Assembly (NCBI RefSeq): GCF_963678225.1
Contig: NZ_OY782764.1
Coordinates: 1,109,001-1,173,000, forward strand
Origin: an uncultured Cohaesibacter sp.
Lineage (GTDB): Bacteria; Pseudomonadota; Alphaproteobacteria; Rhizobiales; Cohaesibacteraceae
DNA length: 64,000 nucleotides
Direction of reading: 5' to 3'
Positions within the stretch are counted from its first letter, which is position 1. The number at the start of each line of letters is the position of its first letter. The position numbers and the translations under genes were made by a program. Shown piece by piece: positions 1 through 8,702 of the stretch. The notes beneath the pieces were generated by a model. It saw only the letters and a list, made by a program, of their open reading frames with translations. It did no database searches and had not been told where the DNA came from.

Positions 1-132
1 AAAGTGGAAACGTGCATCGATGCTCTCAACAAAGGCGTCGAAGGCGTGGTCATCCTTGATGGCAAGGTGCCACATGCCGTGCTGCTCGAACTCTTCACGG
101 AAGGTGGAGCGGGAACTTTGATCACCCATTGA
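1..132 (+). CDS. argB: Acetylglutamate kinase, C-terminal 43 residues (5' end outside window)
   Basis: The reading frame is open from the first base and ends at TGA 130-132. The tail ([14 protein letters not shown], then [14 protein letters not shown]) is the conserved C-terminus of acetylglutamate kinase, which phosphorylates N-acetylglutamate in the second step of arginine synthesis. The [15 protein letters not shown] stretch belongs to the amino acid kinase fold and ends close to the usual C-terminus of the family. Only the last 43 codons are present, so catalytic residues cannot be checked. A strong terminator follows about 35 bp downstream, so argB is the last gene of its transcript. Confidence 0.9.
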   Translation, partial: KVETCIDALNKGVEGVVILDGKVPHAVLLELFTEGGAGTLITH

Positions 133-166
133 GATGTGGTGGCGACGCTCAAAGCTTGGTATATGA

Positions 167-191
167 AGGGGGAGCCTCGGCTCCCCTTTTT
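167..191 (+). terminator. Rho-independent terminator of argB
   Basis: A 7-bp GC-rich stem GGGGAGC (169-175) pairs with GCTCCCC (180-186) across the loop CTCG. Five T residues (187-191) follow directly. Confidence 0.85.
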
Positions 192-500
192 GTTGTCAGA
201 AGCACAAGGCGCGAGACTGCAAAGGCTTGCTCATGTATCTTGCAGGGATTTTTTAATGAGCGAGCGTCATTCATGCAATACATTCATAAGTCATTTCTGC
301 CTGACGATGCTTATCTTACAGCCTGGGCGGTATTAAATAGAGGTCGACGGCCGATGAACAGGCCGTGAGACTAGAAATTCCAATCTGTAAGACCGTTATG
401 ATCCTTGCCCGGCTGGATGTGATGCAGTCGCCGTAATCAATGGCTGGTACCGTCCGGCTCGCGGACAAATGGCAGGAATGACCCGAGAGGAAAGACAATC
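192..500. other. Intergenic region between argB and the aldo/keto reductase
   Basis: About 310 bp with no reading frame that resembles a protein. It must hold the promoter of the aldo/keto reductase. A purine-rich ribosome-binding site (GAGAGGAAAG) lies just before that start at 501. I see no convincing -35/-10 pair, repeat or structured RNA. Confidence 0.4.
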
Positions 501-1364
501 ATGATTTTGCAAGAAACCTATACCCTGTCGAACGATGTCAAGATCCCAAAACTCGCACTTGGCACATGGATGATTGAAGATGGTGACGTGGCTGAAGCAG
601 TCAAAACCGCTGTCAAACTAGGCTATCGCCACATCGATACCGCGCAGGCCTATGCCAACGAACGTGGCGTTGGCGAAGGCATCCGCGAATGCGGTGTTGC
701 TCGCGATGAGCTCTTTTTAACAACCAAACTGGATGCATCCCATAAGAACTATGCCGACGCAAAGGCTGCAATTGATGAGTCGCTGGAGACATTGGGTCTG
801 GATTATATCGACCTGATGATCATTCACAGTCCGCAGCCTTGGGGTGATTTTGCCGGTGAAGACCGCTATTTCGAAGGCAATCTGGAAGCATGGCGTGCTC
901 TGGAAGAAGCCTATGAAGCTGGCAAGATTCGCGCGATCGGCGTTTCCAACTTCGAGAAGGCCGATCTGGATAACCTGCTTGATAACGCCAAGATCAAGCC
1001 GATGATCAACCAGGTGCTGGCGCATGTGTCCAACACCCCGTTCGAGCTGATCGACTATACCCAGAGCAAGGGTATTCAGGTCGAGGCCTATTCACCTGTG
1101 GCGCATGGTAAGATTCTGGACAACGAAAAAATCGGCGAAATGGCCAAGAAATACGGCGTCAGCATTCCGCAGCTCTGCATTCGCTACTGCTTGGAACTTG
1201 GCCTTCTGCCTCTGCCGAAAACCGCAAATCCGGATCACATGAAGTCCAACGCTGACGTGAATTTCGAGATTTCCGCAGACGATATGGAAACCCTGAAAAA
1301 CATTGAGCGTATCAAGGACTATGGCGACGCCAGCATGTTCCCGGTCTTCGGCGGTAAAATGTAA
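501..1364 (+). CDS. Aldo/keto reductase
   Basis: A 287-residue protein of the aldo/keto reductase superfamily, cytosolic NAD(P)H-dependent carbonyl reductases with a TIM-barrel fold. The catalytic tetrad is visible: Asp46 (HIDTAQAY), Tyr51, Lys76 (LTTKLD) and His109 (MIIHSPQPW). GVSNF near residue 147 and the C-terminal PLPKTANPDH cofactor segment are also present. It resembles the AKR5-type 2,5-diketo-gluconate/methylglyoxal reductase group, but the substrate cannot be told from sequence. The start is supported by GAGAGGAAAG about 8 bp upstream. It is a single-gene unit bounded by terminators. Confidence 0.9.
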   Translation: MILQETYTLSNDVKIPKLALGTWMIEDGDVAEAVKTAVKLGYRHIDTAQAYANERGVGEGIRECGVARDELFLTTKLDASHKNYADAKAAIDESLETLGLDYIDLMIIHSPQPWGDFAGEDRYFEGNLEAWRALEEAYEAGKIRAIGVSNFEKADLDNLLDNAKIKPMINQVLAHVSNTPFELIDYTQSKGIQVEAYSPVAHGKILDNEKIGEMAKKYGVSIPQLCIRYCLELGLLPLPKTANPDHMKSNADVNFEISADDMETLKNIERIKDYGDASMFPVFGGKM

Positions 1365-1390
1365 GCCAACGGCTTTCTATCAGATCAAGG

Positions 1391-1416
1391 AAGGGGCGCT
1401 TGCGCCCCTTTATTTT
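1391..1416 (+). terminator. Terminator of the aldo/keto reductase, overlapping the mutM stop
   Basis: AAGGGGCG (1391-1398) pairs with CGCCCCTT (1403-1410) around CTTG, followed by a T-rich run TTTATTTTT. It sits between two convergent genes and its 3' arm touches the mutM stop codon (1410-1412). Confidence 0.8.
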
Positions 1417-2297
1417 TGGCAATTGGCGCAGAAGAAGGTGGAGCGTCCGCTCTGGGTGATCCGTTCGACTGTGCCACCGCAGCCTTCTTTGGTGCAGGCA
1501 TCGCCCTCCCGGTCATAGACCTTGAAACGATGCTGGAAATAGCCAAGGCTGCCGTCCGCGCGGGTATGATCACGCAAGGTGGAACCGCCCGCTGCGATGG
1601 CTTCGGCGATGGTGGCGCGGATCTCTTCGGTCAGTAATGCAAGCTTTGCCGAAGGCTTCCCTTTCTTGGACACGAGTGTGCCTGCCGCCCGTCTCGGGTC
1701 GAGGCCGGATCTGAACAGCGCTTCGCACACATAGATGTTGCCGAGGCCGGCAATGATATGCTGGTCGAGCAGAGCCGATTTTAACGGCGTCTTCTTGCCC
1801 ATAAATTTTTCTGCCAGATAATCAGCGCTCAGGGCATTGCCCACCGGCTCTACCCCCAACTTGGCAAAATAGGGATGTTCGGCCAGCGAAACGCGGGCGA
1901 TGAGATCGAAGAAACCAAAGCGGCGCGGGTCATTATAGAGGATCGATGCGCCAGAGGTGAGATGAAGCACCACATGATCATGCTGGGGGCGTTTGCCCCG
2001 GGCAAGGTGAAAGCTCTCCTCGGCAATCAGATGCTGTTCCTCCTGGCTGACCACGCGGAAAGACCCGGACATGCCCAGATGCATCACAAGCACCATGCCA
2101 TCATCCAGATCGGCCAGCAGATATTTGGCACGCCGTCCCAGCCCCACGACCTGACGGCCGGCAAGGCGGTTAGCCAATTGGTCCGGAAAGGGAAATCTGA
2201 GATTTTCGCGACGCACTTCGGCCCGCTCAATGGTGGCATTCTCAAGCACCGGCTGCAGGCCGAGTCGCACGGTTTCCACCTCTGGCAATTCTGGCAT
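1410..2297 (-). CDS. mutM: Formamidopyrimidine-DNA glycosylase (MutM/Fpg)
   Basis: A 295-residue bifunctional DNA glycosylase/AP lyase that removes 8-oxoguanine and other oxidised purines. The N-terminus MPELPEVETV carries the catalytic Pro2 nucleophile and Glu3. The central HxTH region is recognisable (GLGNIYVCEALFRSG). The C-terminal zinc finger, roughly residues 267-294, has the form C-x4-C ... C-x2-C, ending FFCANCQK. It follows the class V PLP enzyme with a 3-bp gap and is probably translationally coupled to it. It is divergent from ubiE, an arrangement common in alphaproteobacteria. Confidence 0.97.
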   Translation of the reverse strand: MPELPEVETVRLGLQPVLENATIERAEVRRENLRFPFPDQLANRLAGRQVVGLGRRAKYLLADLDDGMVLVMHLGMSGSFRVVSQEEQHLIAEESFHLARGKRPQHDHVVLHLTSGASILYNDPRRFGFFDLIARVSLAEHPYFAKLGVEPVGNALSADYLAEKFMGKKTPLKSALLDQHIIAGLGNIYVCEALFRSGLDPRRAAGTLVSKKGKPSAKLALLTEEIRATIAEAIAAGGSTLRDHTRADGSLGYFQHRFKVYDREGDACTKEGCGGTVERITQSGRSTFFCANCQK

Positions 2298-2300
2298 GAT

Positions 2301-3476
2301 CTAGTCCTGACTGAGCGCTTCCAGTGCGGCAAGCGCAGTATCGATTTCCGCTTTGTTGTTATAATAATGAGGTGCCATACGCAGCAAAACCGGCAGCTTG
2401 CGCTCTTCTGCGTCGAGCCGGGTGCTTTCAGGGTTGGAAGCCCCGATCGCAATGCCCTGCTGGCGCAAAAGGGCAACGGTTGGGCGTGGGTCAAGCCCCT
2501 CAATCGTAAAGCTGACAATGGCGCATTGTTTCGCTCCGATATCATGCACCTGACCGCCCTTCAATGCCGAAATACGCGCTCTTGCATAATCCGACAATTC
2601 TGTAACACGCGCTTCGATGGCTTCCAGACCAATGGCGAGAGCATAGTCACACGCGACCTTGAGGCCAGCCCTGAGGGCGTAACTATTTTCCCAATTCTCG
2701 AACCGTCTGGCATCCGCCCGTAAGGCATACTGATCGCGGCTCACCCATGGAGCACCGAAATGATCCAGCATCACGGGTTCCAGAGTTTCAAGCCATTTTT
2801 CTTTGATGTAGAGAAATCCGATCCCGCGCGGTCCTCGCAGGAATTTTCGCCCGGTGGCGGAAAGAAAATCGCAATTGAGTGCCTCGACATCCACTGGCAT
2901 TTGCCCCACGGCCTGACAGGCATCCAGCAAATAAGGCACACCATGCTTTTTGGCAATTGCACCCACGGCGGCGGCAGGATTGACCAGCCCGCCATTGGTC
3001 GGCACCCATGTAATGGCAATAAGCGCAGTTTTCTCCGTGATCATGCTTTCCAGTGCGGTGATGTCCAACGCGCCTGTTTCATCGCTCGGCACTATGTCGA
3101 TTTCGATGCCATCACGCTTCTGCCTTTGCAGGAAGGCCACATAATTGGCCGCATATTCAGCCTGACAGGTGAGGATGCGGTCCCCTGCCTGCAATGGCAA
3201 TGCATAGAAGGCCTGACACCAGGCCGCCGTGGCATTTTCCAATATGGCGATCTCGCGGGGTTTTGCCCCGATCAGACGTGCAACCGAACTGTATGTCTCA
3301 TCCAGCATGGTTGCCTCATGGGCGTGGGCTTCATAGCCACCAACTTTGGCTTCAAGATCAAGATAGGCCATCACAGCGTCGACAACCGGCAGCGGAGCGA
3401 GTGCCGAGCCGCAGGCCATCAGGTGAATACCATGGGCGAGCCCCGGCGTTTCCTTGCGTATTTTCTCAATATCCAT
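2301..3476 (-). CDS. Class V aminotransferase-fold PLP enzyme
   Basis: A 391-residue fold-type I, class V PLP enzyme (NifS/EgtE/isopenicillin-N-epimerase-like superfamily). The PLP lysine is Lys211 in ATGRKFLRGPRG, and the pyridine-nitrogen Asp is Asp185 in LLDACQAVGQ. The C-terminal half has RMAPHYYNN, seen in C-S-lyase-like and epimerase-like members. I see no catalytic-cysteine loop of the cysteine desulfurase type, so cysteine desulfurase is unlikely. The reading frame extends upstream to 3812, but that part overlaps ubiE and does not look like protein. MDIEKIRKETPG at 3476 is the plausible start. It is coupled to mutM. The substrate is unknown. Confidence 0.85.
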   Translation of the reverse strand: MDIEKIRKETPGLAHGIHLMACGSALAPLPVVDAVMAYLDLEAKVGGYEAHAHEATMLDETYSSVARLIGAKPREIAILENATAAWCQAFYALPLQAGDRILTCQAEYAANYVAFLQRQKRDGIEIDIVPSDETGALDITALESMITEKTALIAITWVPTNGGLVNPAAAVGAIAKKHGVPYLLDACQAVGQMPVDVEALNCDFLSATGRKFLRGPRGIGFLYIKEKWLETLEPVMLDHFGAPWVSRDQYALRADARRFENWENSYALRAGLKVACDYALAIGLEAIEARVTELSDYARARISALKGGQVHDIGAKQCAIVSFTIEGLDPRPTVALLRQQGIAIGASNPESTRLDAEERKLPVLLRMAPHYYNNKAEIDTALAALEALSQD

Positions 3477-3644
3477 GGAAGGCCCCCTAGAAGAGACAAA
3501 AGGAAAAGTCACCCTATCAATGGGACGAAAGCAACACAAGAAAAGCCGTTTGGAAACATGGCATTTAAGAAAAAGATGGGCTATTGTCCGGCGGAAAAGA
3601 AATGACAATCGCTCCCCGACAGGGTCGAGCGCAGGACGTGGATC

Positions 3645-4436
3645 ATGGCGGCACAAAACAAAGAACGCACGGAAAAAGTCACGGAAATGGCCACTTCTTT
3701 CGGCTTCGAGCAAGTGGGCGAGGGAGAGAAGCAGACGCGGGTTGACGAGGTCTTCCACCATGTTGCCGATCGCTACGATGTGATGAACGATCTGATGAGT
3801 GGTGGCATGCACCGTCTCTGGAAGGATGCCTTTGTCGCATGGCTCAATCCACCGCAGGGTGGGCGCGTGCCCTTCAAGTTGCTCGATGTGGCTGGTGGTA
3901 CCGGAGATATTTCCTTCCGTGTTGTTGAGCGCTCACGCAAGAATGCCCACTGCACCGTGTTTGACATCAATGGTTCCATGCTTGGCGTGGGGAAGGACCG
4001 GGCCAAGGAAAATGGCCTCAGCAGCAATCTCGAATTTGTTGAAGGCAACGCAGAAGAGTTACCTTTCGAGGATAACAGCTTCGACGCCTATACCATCGCC
4101 TATGGCATCCGCAATGTGCCGCGCATCGACAAGGCACTCAGCGAGGCCTACCGCGTGTTGAAGCGGGGGGGCCGCTTCATGTGCCTTGAATTCTCCAACG
4201 TCGACATGCCGCTGCTCGACAAAGCCTATGATCTATTCTCTTTCAACGCCATTCCCGCCATTGGCGATGCCGTCACGGGCGACAGGGAAGGCTATGAATA
4301 TTTTGTCCAGTCGATCCGCAAGTTCCCCAATAAGGAACGCTTCAAGATGATGGTCGAGGATGCCGGATTCCAGCAGGTAAGTTATCGGAACCTGTCTGGT
4401 GGCATCACCGCCATGCATTCGGGCTGGAAGCTCTAG
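3645..4436 (+). CDS. ubiE: Ubiquinone/menaquinone C-methyltransferase UbiE
   Basis: A 263-residue class I SAM-dependent methyltransferase for the C-methylation of the benzoquinol ring in ubiquinone synthesis. The SAM-binding motif [11 protein letters not shown] lies at about residues 80-90. The family signatures [10 protein letters not shown] (43-52), YGIRNV and the C-terminal [14 protein letters not shown] are all present. It is the first gene of ubiE-ubiB-coaBC-dut and lies 18 bp before ubiB. The promoter should lie in 3477-3644, shared with the divergent PLP enzyme. Confidence 0.97.
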   Translation: MAAQNKERTEKVTEMATSFGFEQVGEGEKQTRVDEVFHHVADRYDVMNDLMSGGMHRLWKDAFVAWLNPPQGGRVPFKLLDVAGGTGDISFRVVERSRKNAHCTVFDINGSMLGVGKDRAKENGLSSNLEFVEGNAEELPFEDNSFDAYTIAYGIRNVPRIDKALSEAYRVLKRGGRFMCLEFSNVDMPLLDKAYDLFSFNAIPAIGDAVTGDREGYEYFVQSIRKFPNKERFKMMVEDAGFQQVSYRNLSGGITAMHSGWKL

Positions 4437-4454
4437 GGATCGGAAAAGACAATT

Positions 4455-6041
4455 ATGATTGGTGCGTCATCTGCTCTGCTTCGCCTTGTGCATACGGGCT
4501 ATATCCTGGCTCGTGAAGGTGTCTTCTCTATCGTCGAGCCACCGGCAGATCTGCCGACGGCCCCACGCATTGTCTTGGCCTTTCTCAAACTGTTCGAGCG
4601 TAAAAATGCCTCTGCCCGCAACAAGGGTGAACGCCTGAGTGCTGCTCTCAACCGGTTGGGGCCATCTTACGTCAAGATGGGTCAGTTTCTGGCAACCCGC
4701 CCCGATCTGGTCGGGCCGGAGCTTGCCGAGGCGCTGACCACTTTGCAAGATCGTGTGCCTGCCTTCAGCATGCAGGAAGCGCGCAAGGCGGTGGAAGATG
4801 CCTTGGGCAAACCGGTTGAAGCATTGTTTGACAGTTTCTCCGAACCGATTGCTGCCGCCTCTATCGCACAGGTGCACAAGGCCTCCTTCGTGGATGCCAG
4901 CGGCGAGCGACAGGATGTGGCCGTCAAGATCCTGCGGCCAAAGATTGCCCAGCGATTTCAGGATGATCTGTCTGGCTTCTATCTGGCTGCCCGTCTGATC
5001 GAAGCCGTGCATGCTCCGTCCCGCCGCTTGAAGCCGGTTGGCGTGGTGGACACACTGGCCCAATCCATCCGTCTGGAAATGGATTTCCGCCTAGAAGCGG
5101 CCGCCATGAGCGAGATGGCCGAGAATTGCGCCGAAGATGATGACTTCCGTGTGCCGACCATCTATTGGGCCAAGTCCGAAAAGTCCGTTATGACCATGGA
5201 ATGGATCGACGGAATCAAGCTCAATGATCTGGAAGCTCTGAAGGCCTCCGGCCATGATCTGAGTGCGCTCGGGCGCACCGTGATCCAGTCTTTCCTGCGT
5301 CATGCCCTGCGGGATGGCTTTTTCCATGCAGACATGCATCCGGGCAATCTGTTCCTTGGCAGCGATGGCAAGCTGGTGGCCGTTGATTTCGGCATCATGG
5401 GGCGGCTTGGCATGAAGGAACAGCGCTTTCTTGCCGAAATTCTCTATGGCTTCATCAAACGCGATTATCGCCGTGTCTCCATGGTTCATTTCGAAGCGGG
5501 CTATGTGCCTTCCACGCAGGATGTCGATACCTTTGCTCAGGCCCTACGGTCCATCGGTGAGCCGATTCATGGGCGCGATTCGGCTGAGATTTCCATGGCT
5601 GGCCTGTTGCAACAACTGTTTGAATTCACCGAGCTGTTCGGCATGGCAACCCGCACGGAACTGATTCTGCTGCAAAAGACCATGGTCGTGGCTGAAGGGG
5701 TTGCGCGCATGCTCGACGACAGCCTTAATCTCTGGAACACCTCTGAGCCAGTGGTCAAAAGCTGGATGGAAAAGAATCTCGGCCCTGTTGCCAAGGCCAA
5801 AGAAATGGCCGAAGGCCTGTCGGTGCTGGGCACGCTTTCTGCTCAATTGCCCGAGATGGCGCGGCGTGCCGAACGCCTGTCCAGCAGCTTTGACGAAATG
5901 GGCCGTGACGGTCTTCGTCTCGATGCCGAAACGGTGGCTGCCATCGGACAGGCCGAAGCCCGCAAGGGCCGTACAGGCCGCCTTGCACTCTGGGTGATTG
6001 CCATCGCCCTTGCTGCCATCGCCATTCGTATTTGGAGTTAG
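4455..6041 (+). CDS. ubiB: UbiB, ABC1/ADCK-type atypical kinase for ubiquinone synthesis
   Basis: A 528-residue member of the UbiB/ADCK atypical kinase family, which supports membrane-bound ubiquinone synthesis. The family KxGQ motif is present (YVKMGQFLATRPDL, about 73-84). So are the alanine-rich nucleotide loop AAASIAQVHKA, the VAVKILRP lysine, the catalytic HADMHPGNL and VAVDFGIMG. A hydrophobic C-terminal segment (about 508-528, ending AIAIRIWS) anchors it to the inner membrane. It lies between ubiE and coaBC with short spacers, consistent with one operon. Confidence 0.96.
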   Translation: MIGASSALLRLVHTGYILAREGVFSIVEPPADLPTAPRIVLAFLKLFERKNASARNKGERLSAALNRLGPSYVKMGQFLATRPDLVGPELAEALTTLQDRVPAFSMQEARKAVEDALGKPVEALFDSFSEPIAAASIAQVHKASFVDASGERQDVAVKILRPKIAQRFQDDLSGFYLAARLIEAVHAPSRRLKPVGVVDTLAQSIRLEMDFRLEAAAMSEMAENCAEDDDFRVPTIYWAKSEKSVMTMEWIDGIKLNDLEALKASGHDLSALGRTVIQSFLRHALRDGFFHADMHPGNLFLGSDGKLVAVDFGIMGRLGMKEQRFLAEILYGFIKRDYRRVSMVHFEAGYVPSTQDVDTFAQALRSIGEPIHGRDSAEISMAGLLQQLFEFTELFGMATRTELILLQKTMVVAEGVARMLDDSLNLWNTSEPVVKSWMEKNLGPVAKAKEMAEGLSVLGTLSAQLPEMARRAERLSSSFDEMGRDGLRLDAETVAAIGQAEARKGRTGRLALWVIAIALAAIAIRIWS

Positions 6042-6057
6042 GATAGGAGAGATCATC

Positions 6058-7275
6058 ATGCTTGAAAACAAGCGCGTCCTGCTCGTCATTTCCGGCGGCA
6101 TAGCCGCCTTCAAGGCGCTGGATATCATCCGCCTTCTTTTGAAAGAGGGCGCCGGTGTCCAGGTCATCATGACCAAAGCGGCGACCGAATTCGTTGCGCC
6201 ACTGACCATCGCCACGCTCACGGGCAAACCGGTGCTGACCGATCTGTTCGATCTGACGCGAGAGAGCGAGATCGGACATATCGAGTTGTCCCGCGCCGCA
6301 GATCTGGTGGTTGTCGCACCTGCCACCGCCAATCTGATTGCCAAGATGGCCAACGGCATCGCTGATGATCTGCCCAGCACCATGCTGCTGGCAACAGACA
6401 AGCCGGTGCTCGTCGCTCCGGCCATGAATGTGCGCATGTGGTACCATCCGGCAACCCAGCGAAATCTTGCCACCTTGCAAAAAGACGGCCTGCATTTTGT
6501 CGGCCCGGCTGTCGGCATGATGGCCTGCAACGAAGAAGGCCCCGGCCGCCTCAGCGAGCCGGAAGAAATTCTTCTCGCCATAAAGGCCTTGTTGGATGAC
6601 AGTCCCAAGCCGCTGGCGGGCAAACATGTGCTGATTACCGCTGGCCCGACCCACGAGCCGATTGATCCGGTGCGCTATATCGCCAACCGGTCTTCGGGCA
6701 AGCAGGGCTACGCCCTTGCCGCTGCCGCGCGGGATGCTGGCGCACGGGTCACTCTCGTTTCCGGCCCGGTGGCCCTTGAGCCGCCAAGGGGTGTCGAGAT
6801 CATCAGGGTAGAGACAGCGCGGGAGATGAAAGAGGCGGTGAGCGGCGCATTGCCTGCTGATATCGCAATCATGGCCGCCGCCGTCGCCGATTGGCATGTA
6901 GCCAATCAGGGCGCCGAGAAAATCAAGAAGCAGGCTGATGGTAGCTTTCCTGCACTTCAGTTCGAGGAAAATCCCGATATTGCCCGCTTTGTCGGCACTC
7001 ATCCGGACAAAAGGCCCAAGCTGGTTATCGGCTTTGCCGCCGAAACGCAGGATCTGGAGGCCAACGCAGCCAGGAAGCTCACCAAAAAGGGCGTCGACTG
7101 GATTATCGCCAACGACGTGTCCCCTCAGACCGGCATCATGGGCGGCGATCATAACATGATCAAGATTATCCGTTCCGATAGCATCGAGGCGTGGCAGGAT
7201 ATGAGCAAGCAGGATGTTGCCAGCCGCCTTATCGCGCGCCTCAGCGAAGCTCTCGAAGAGAGCATCGAAATCTGA
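6058..7275 (+). CDS. coaBC: Bifunctional phosphopantothenoylcysteine decarboxylase / phosphopantothenate-cysteine ligase
   Basis: A 405-residue fusion. The N-terminal flavoprotein decarboxylase (CoaC) shows His74 in IGHIELSRAADL and the substrate-binding APAMNVRMW. The C-terminal ligase (CoaB) begins about residue 188 with VLITAGPTHEPIDPVR and has the FAAET segment. Together they make 4'-phosphopantetheine for coenzyme A. The start MLENKRVLLV at 6058 is preceded by AGGAGAGATCATC. An in-frame ATG at 5998 would overlap ubiB by 44 bp and lacks family homology. The gene sits 16 bp after ubiB. Confidence 0.96.
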   Translation: MLENKRVLLVISGGIAAFKALDIIRLLLKEGAGVQVIMTKAATEFVAPLTIATLTGKPVLTDLFDLTRESEIGHIELSRAADLVVVAPATANLIAKMANGIADDLPSTMLLATDKPVLVAPAMNVRMWYHPATQRNLATLQKDGLHFVGPAVGMMACNEEGPGRLSEPEEILLAIKALLDDSPKPLAGKHVLITAGPTHEPIDPVRYIANRSSGKQGYALAAAARDAGARVTLVSGPVALEPPRGVEIIRVETAREMKEAVSGALPADIAIMAAAVADWHVANQGAEKIKKQADGSFPALQFEENPDIARFVGTHPDKRPKLVIGFAAETQDLEANAARKLTKKGVDWIIANDVSPQTGIMGGDHNMIKIIRSDSIEAWQDMSKQDVASRLIARLSEALEESIEI

Positions 7276-7340
7276 GGGCAGCACGCGCCTTGGTTTGGCA
7301 CTGCCCTTCTGATCATGCCGCTTAACACAAAGAGACGCAT

Positions 7341-7793
7341 ATGAATGATGTGAGATTTAAACGACTGCCGGAAAATCCGGATCTGCCGCTTCCCTCTTAT
7401 GCGACGCCCGGTGCTGCGGGCATGGACATGCGCGCCTGTTTGCCTGAAGGGCCTGTAACGATCGAACCGGGCCGGATTGCGCTCATTCCGACCGGATTTG
7501 CCGTGGAGCTGCCACCGGCAACGGAGATGCAGATCAGACCCCGTTCAGGATTGGCAACCAAGCACGGTCTTCTCGTGCCCAACAGCCCCGGCACGGTGGA
7601 TGAAGACTATCGCGGTCCCATCAAGATTGCGCTTCTGAATGCAGGGCCGGACGCCTACACCATCAATCATGCAGACCGGATTGCTCAGGCTGTGATTGCC
7701 GATGTGCGCCGGCCACGCATCATCGAAGTAACGACCCTGAGCGATACTGAGCGTGGGGCGGGCGGGTTCGGCTCCACCGGCATTAAGGACTAG
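7341..7793 (+). CDS. dut: Deoxyuridine 5'-triphosphate nucleotidohydrolase (dUTPase)
   Basis: A 150-residue trimeric dUTPase converting dUTP to dUMP and pyrophosphate, which keeps uracil out of DNA. Conserved motifs appear in order: AGMDM (about 26-30), RPRSGLATKHGL (67-77), GTVDEDYRG (84-92), DRIAQAV, and the C-terminal arm RGAGGFGSTG (about 138-147) that closes over the active site. It is the last gene of the ubiE operon. A 65-bp spacer from coaBC contains a weak GGGCAG/CTGCCC inverted repeat. Confidence 0.97.
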   Translation: MNDVRFKRLPENPDLPLPSYATPGAAGMDMRACLPEGPVTIEPGRIALIPTGFAVELPPATEMQIRPRSGLATKHGLLVPNSPGTVDEDYRGPIKIALLNAGPDAYTINHADRIAQAVIADVRRPRIIEVTTLSDTERGAGGFGSTGIKD

Positions 7794-7845
7794 CCTTAGT
7801 GTACCAATAGCGCCATACGGCATCGGCTTGCTGGAATTGGCGCGT

Positions 7846-7875
7846 AAAAAAGGCCGGGCGGAAGTCCGCTCGGCC
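7846..7875 (-). terminator. Terminator of the leftward catabolic operon
   Basis: On the minus strand an 11-bp stem (7865-7875 with 7852-7862, one G-T wobble) closes a tight loop and is followed by six U residues (complement of A 7846-7851). It lies 25 bp beyond the SDR stop and marks the left end of the catabolic island. Confidence 0.85.
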
Positions 7876-7900
7876 ACGTATCACATGCATCCTCAGATGC

Positions 7901-8683
7901 TTAGGACATGATCAGACCGCCATCGATATTGAGGGTCTGCCCCGTGATATAGGATGCATCCTCGCTGGCGAGGAAGGCCACGGCATTGGCGATGTCCTTG
8001 CCTTCTCCGGCATATTGCATCGGAATGCCCTGTACCCATTCGGCCATCAGTTCACCGGGGCCATATTCGCCCAGCATGCTGCCCCAGACGCGGTCATTAT
8101 AGTCCCACATGTCGGTCTTGATGATGCCCGGGCAAATGGCGTTGACATTGATCTTTTCAAGCGCCACTTCCTTGGCAAGGCTCTGGGTAAGACCCATGAC
8201 GCCAAACTTGGAAGCTGCGTAATGCGGCGTGTAGATAAAGCCTTCACGCGCCTGACCGGAGGCCGTGTTGACCAGCTTGCCACCCTTGCCATGCTTGCGC
8301 ATGCGCTTGATGGCTTCCTGACAGGCAAGGAAACAGCCGGTGGTGTTGACGGCCAGCGTCTTGGTCCATTCTTCGTAGGAAACATCTTCGATTTTGGAGA
8401 TGTAAATCACACCCGCATTCTGAATGCCGATATTGATTTCACCAAAGGCTTCTTCGGCGGCATCATAAAGCTTGACGATTTCCTCTGGTTTGGTGACATC
8501 ACACAAGGCAGGGATCACATTATAGCCTTTGCCGGACAGTTCGGCTGCGGCTTCCTTGACCTGATCTTCAAAGGAAGCGATCACGACATTTGCGCCTTCT
8601 TCGGCAAACTTGGTCGCAATTGCGAAACCGATTCCCTTGTTTCCTCCGGTGATCACGGTGGTTTTGCCTTCAAACCGTTTCAT
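7901..8683 (-). CDS. Short-chain dehydrogenase/reductase, probable polyol/sugar dehydrogenase (SDR 1)
   Basis: A 260-residue classical SDR oxidoreductase. It has the cofactor motif TGGNKGIG (12-19), QNAG (88-91), catalytic Ser142 (NTASGQ) and Tyr155-x3-Lys159 (YAASK), and ends NIDGGLIMS. The acidic residue expected for strict NAD preference after beta-2 is not obvious, so I do not assign the cofactor. It is the last gene of a five-gene leftward operon (split transketolase, FGGY kinase, SorC regulator, SDR), 19 bp after the regulator. Context suggests oxidation of a sugar alcohol or ketose interconversion; the substrate is unknown. Confidence 0.88.
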   Translation of the reverse strand: MKRFEGKTTVITGGNKGIGFAIATKFAEEGANVVIASFEDQVKEAAAELSGKGYNVIPALCDVTKPEEIVKLYDAAEEAFGEINIGIQNAGVIYISKIEDVSYEEWTKTLAVNTTGCFLACQEAIKRMRKHGKGGKLVNTASGQAREGFIYTPHYAASKFGVMGLTQSLAKEVALEKINVNAICPGIIKTDMWDYNDRVWGSMLGEYGPGELMAEWVQGIPMQYAGEGKDIANAVAFLASEDASYITGQTLNIDGGLIMS

Positions 8684-8702
8684 TTTATTCTCCCATTGCT
8701 TT

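Noticed and set aside
5755-7284. Long open frame of 509 codons on the minus strand opposite ubiB-coaBC
   Set aside because: It overlaps two confirmed genes on the other strand and its translation resembles no protein; several similar shadows occur under infB, nusA, glnD and mutS.
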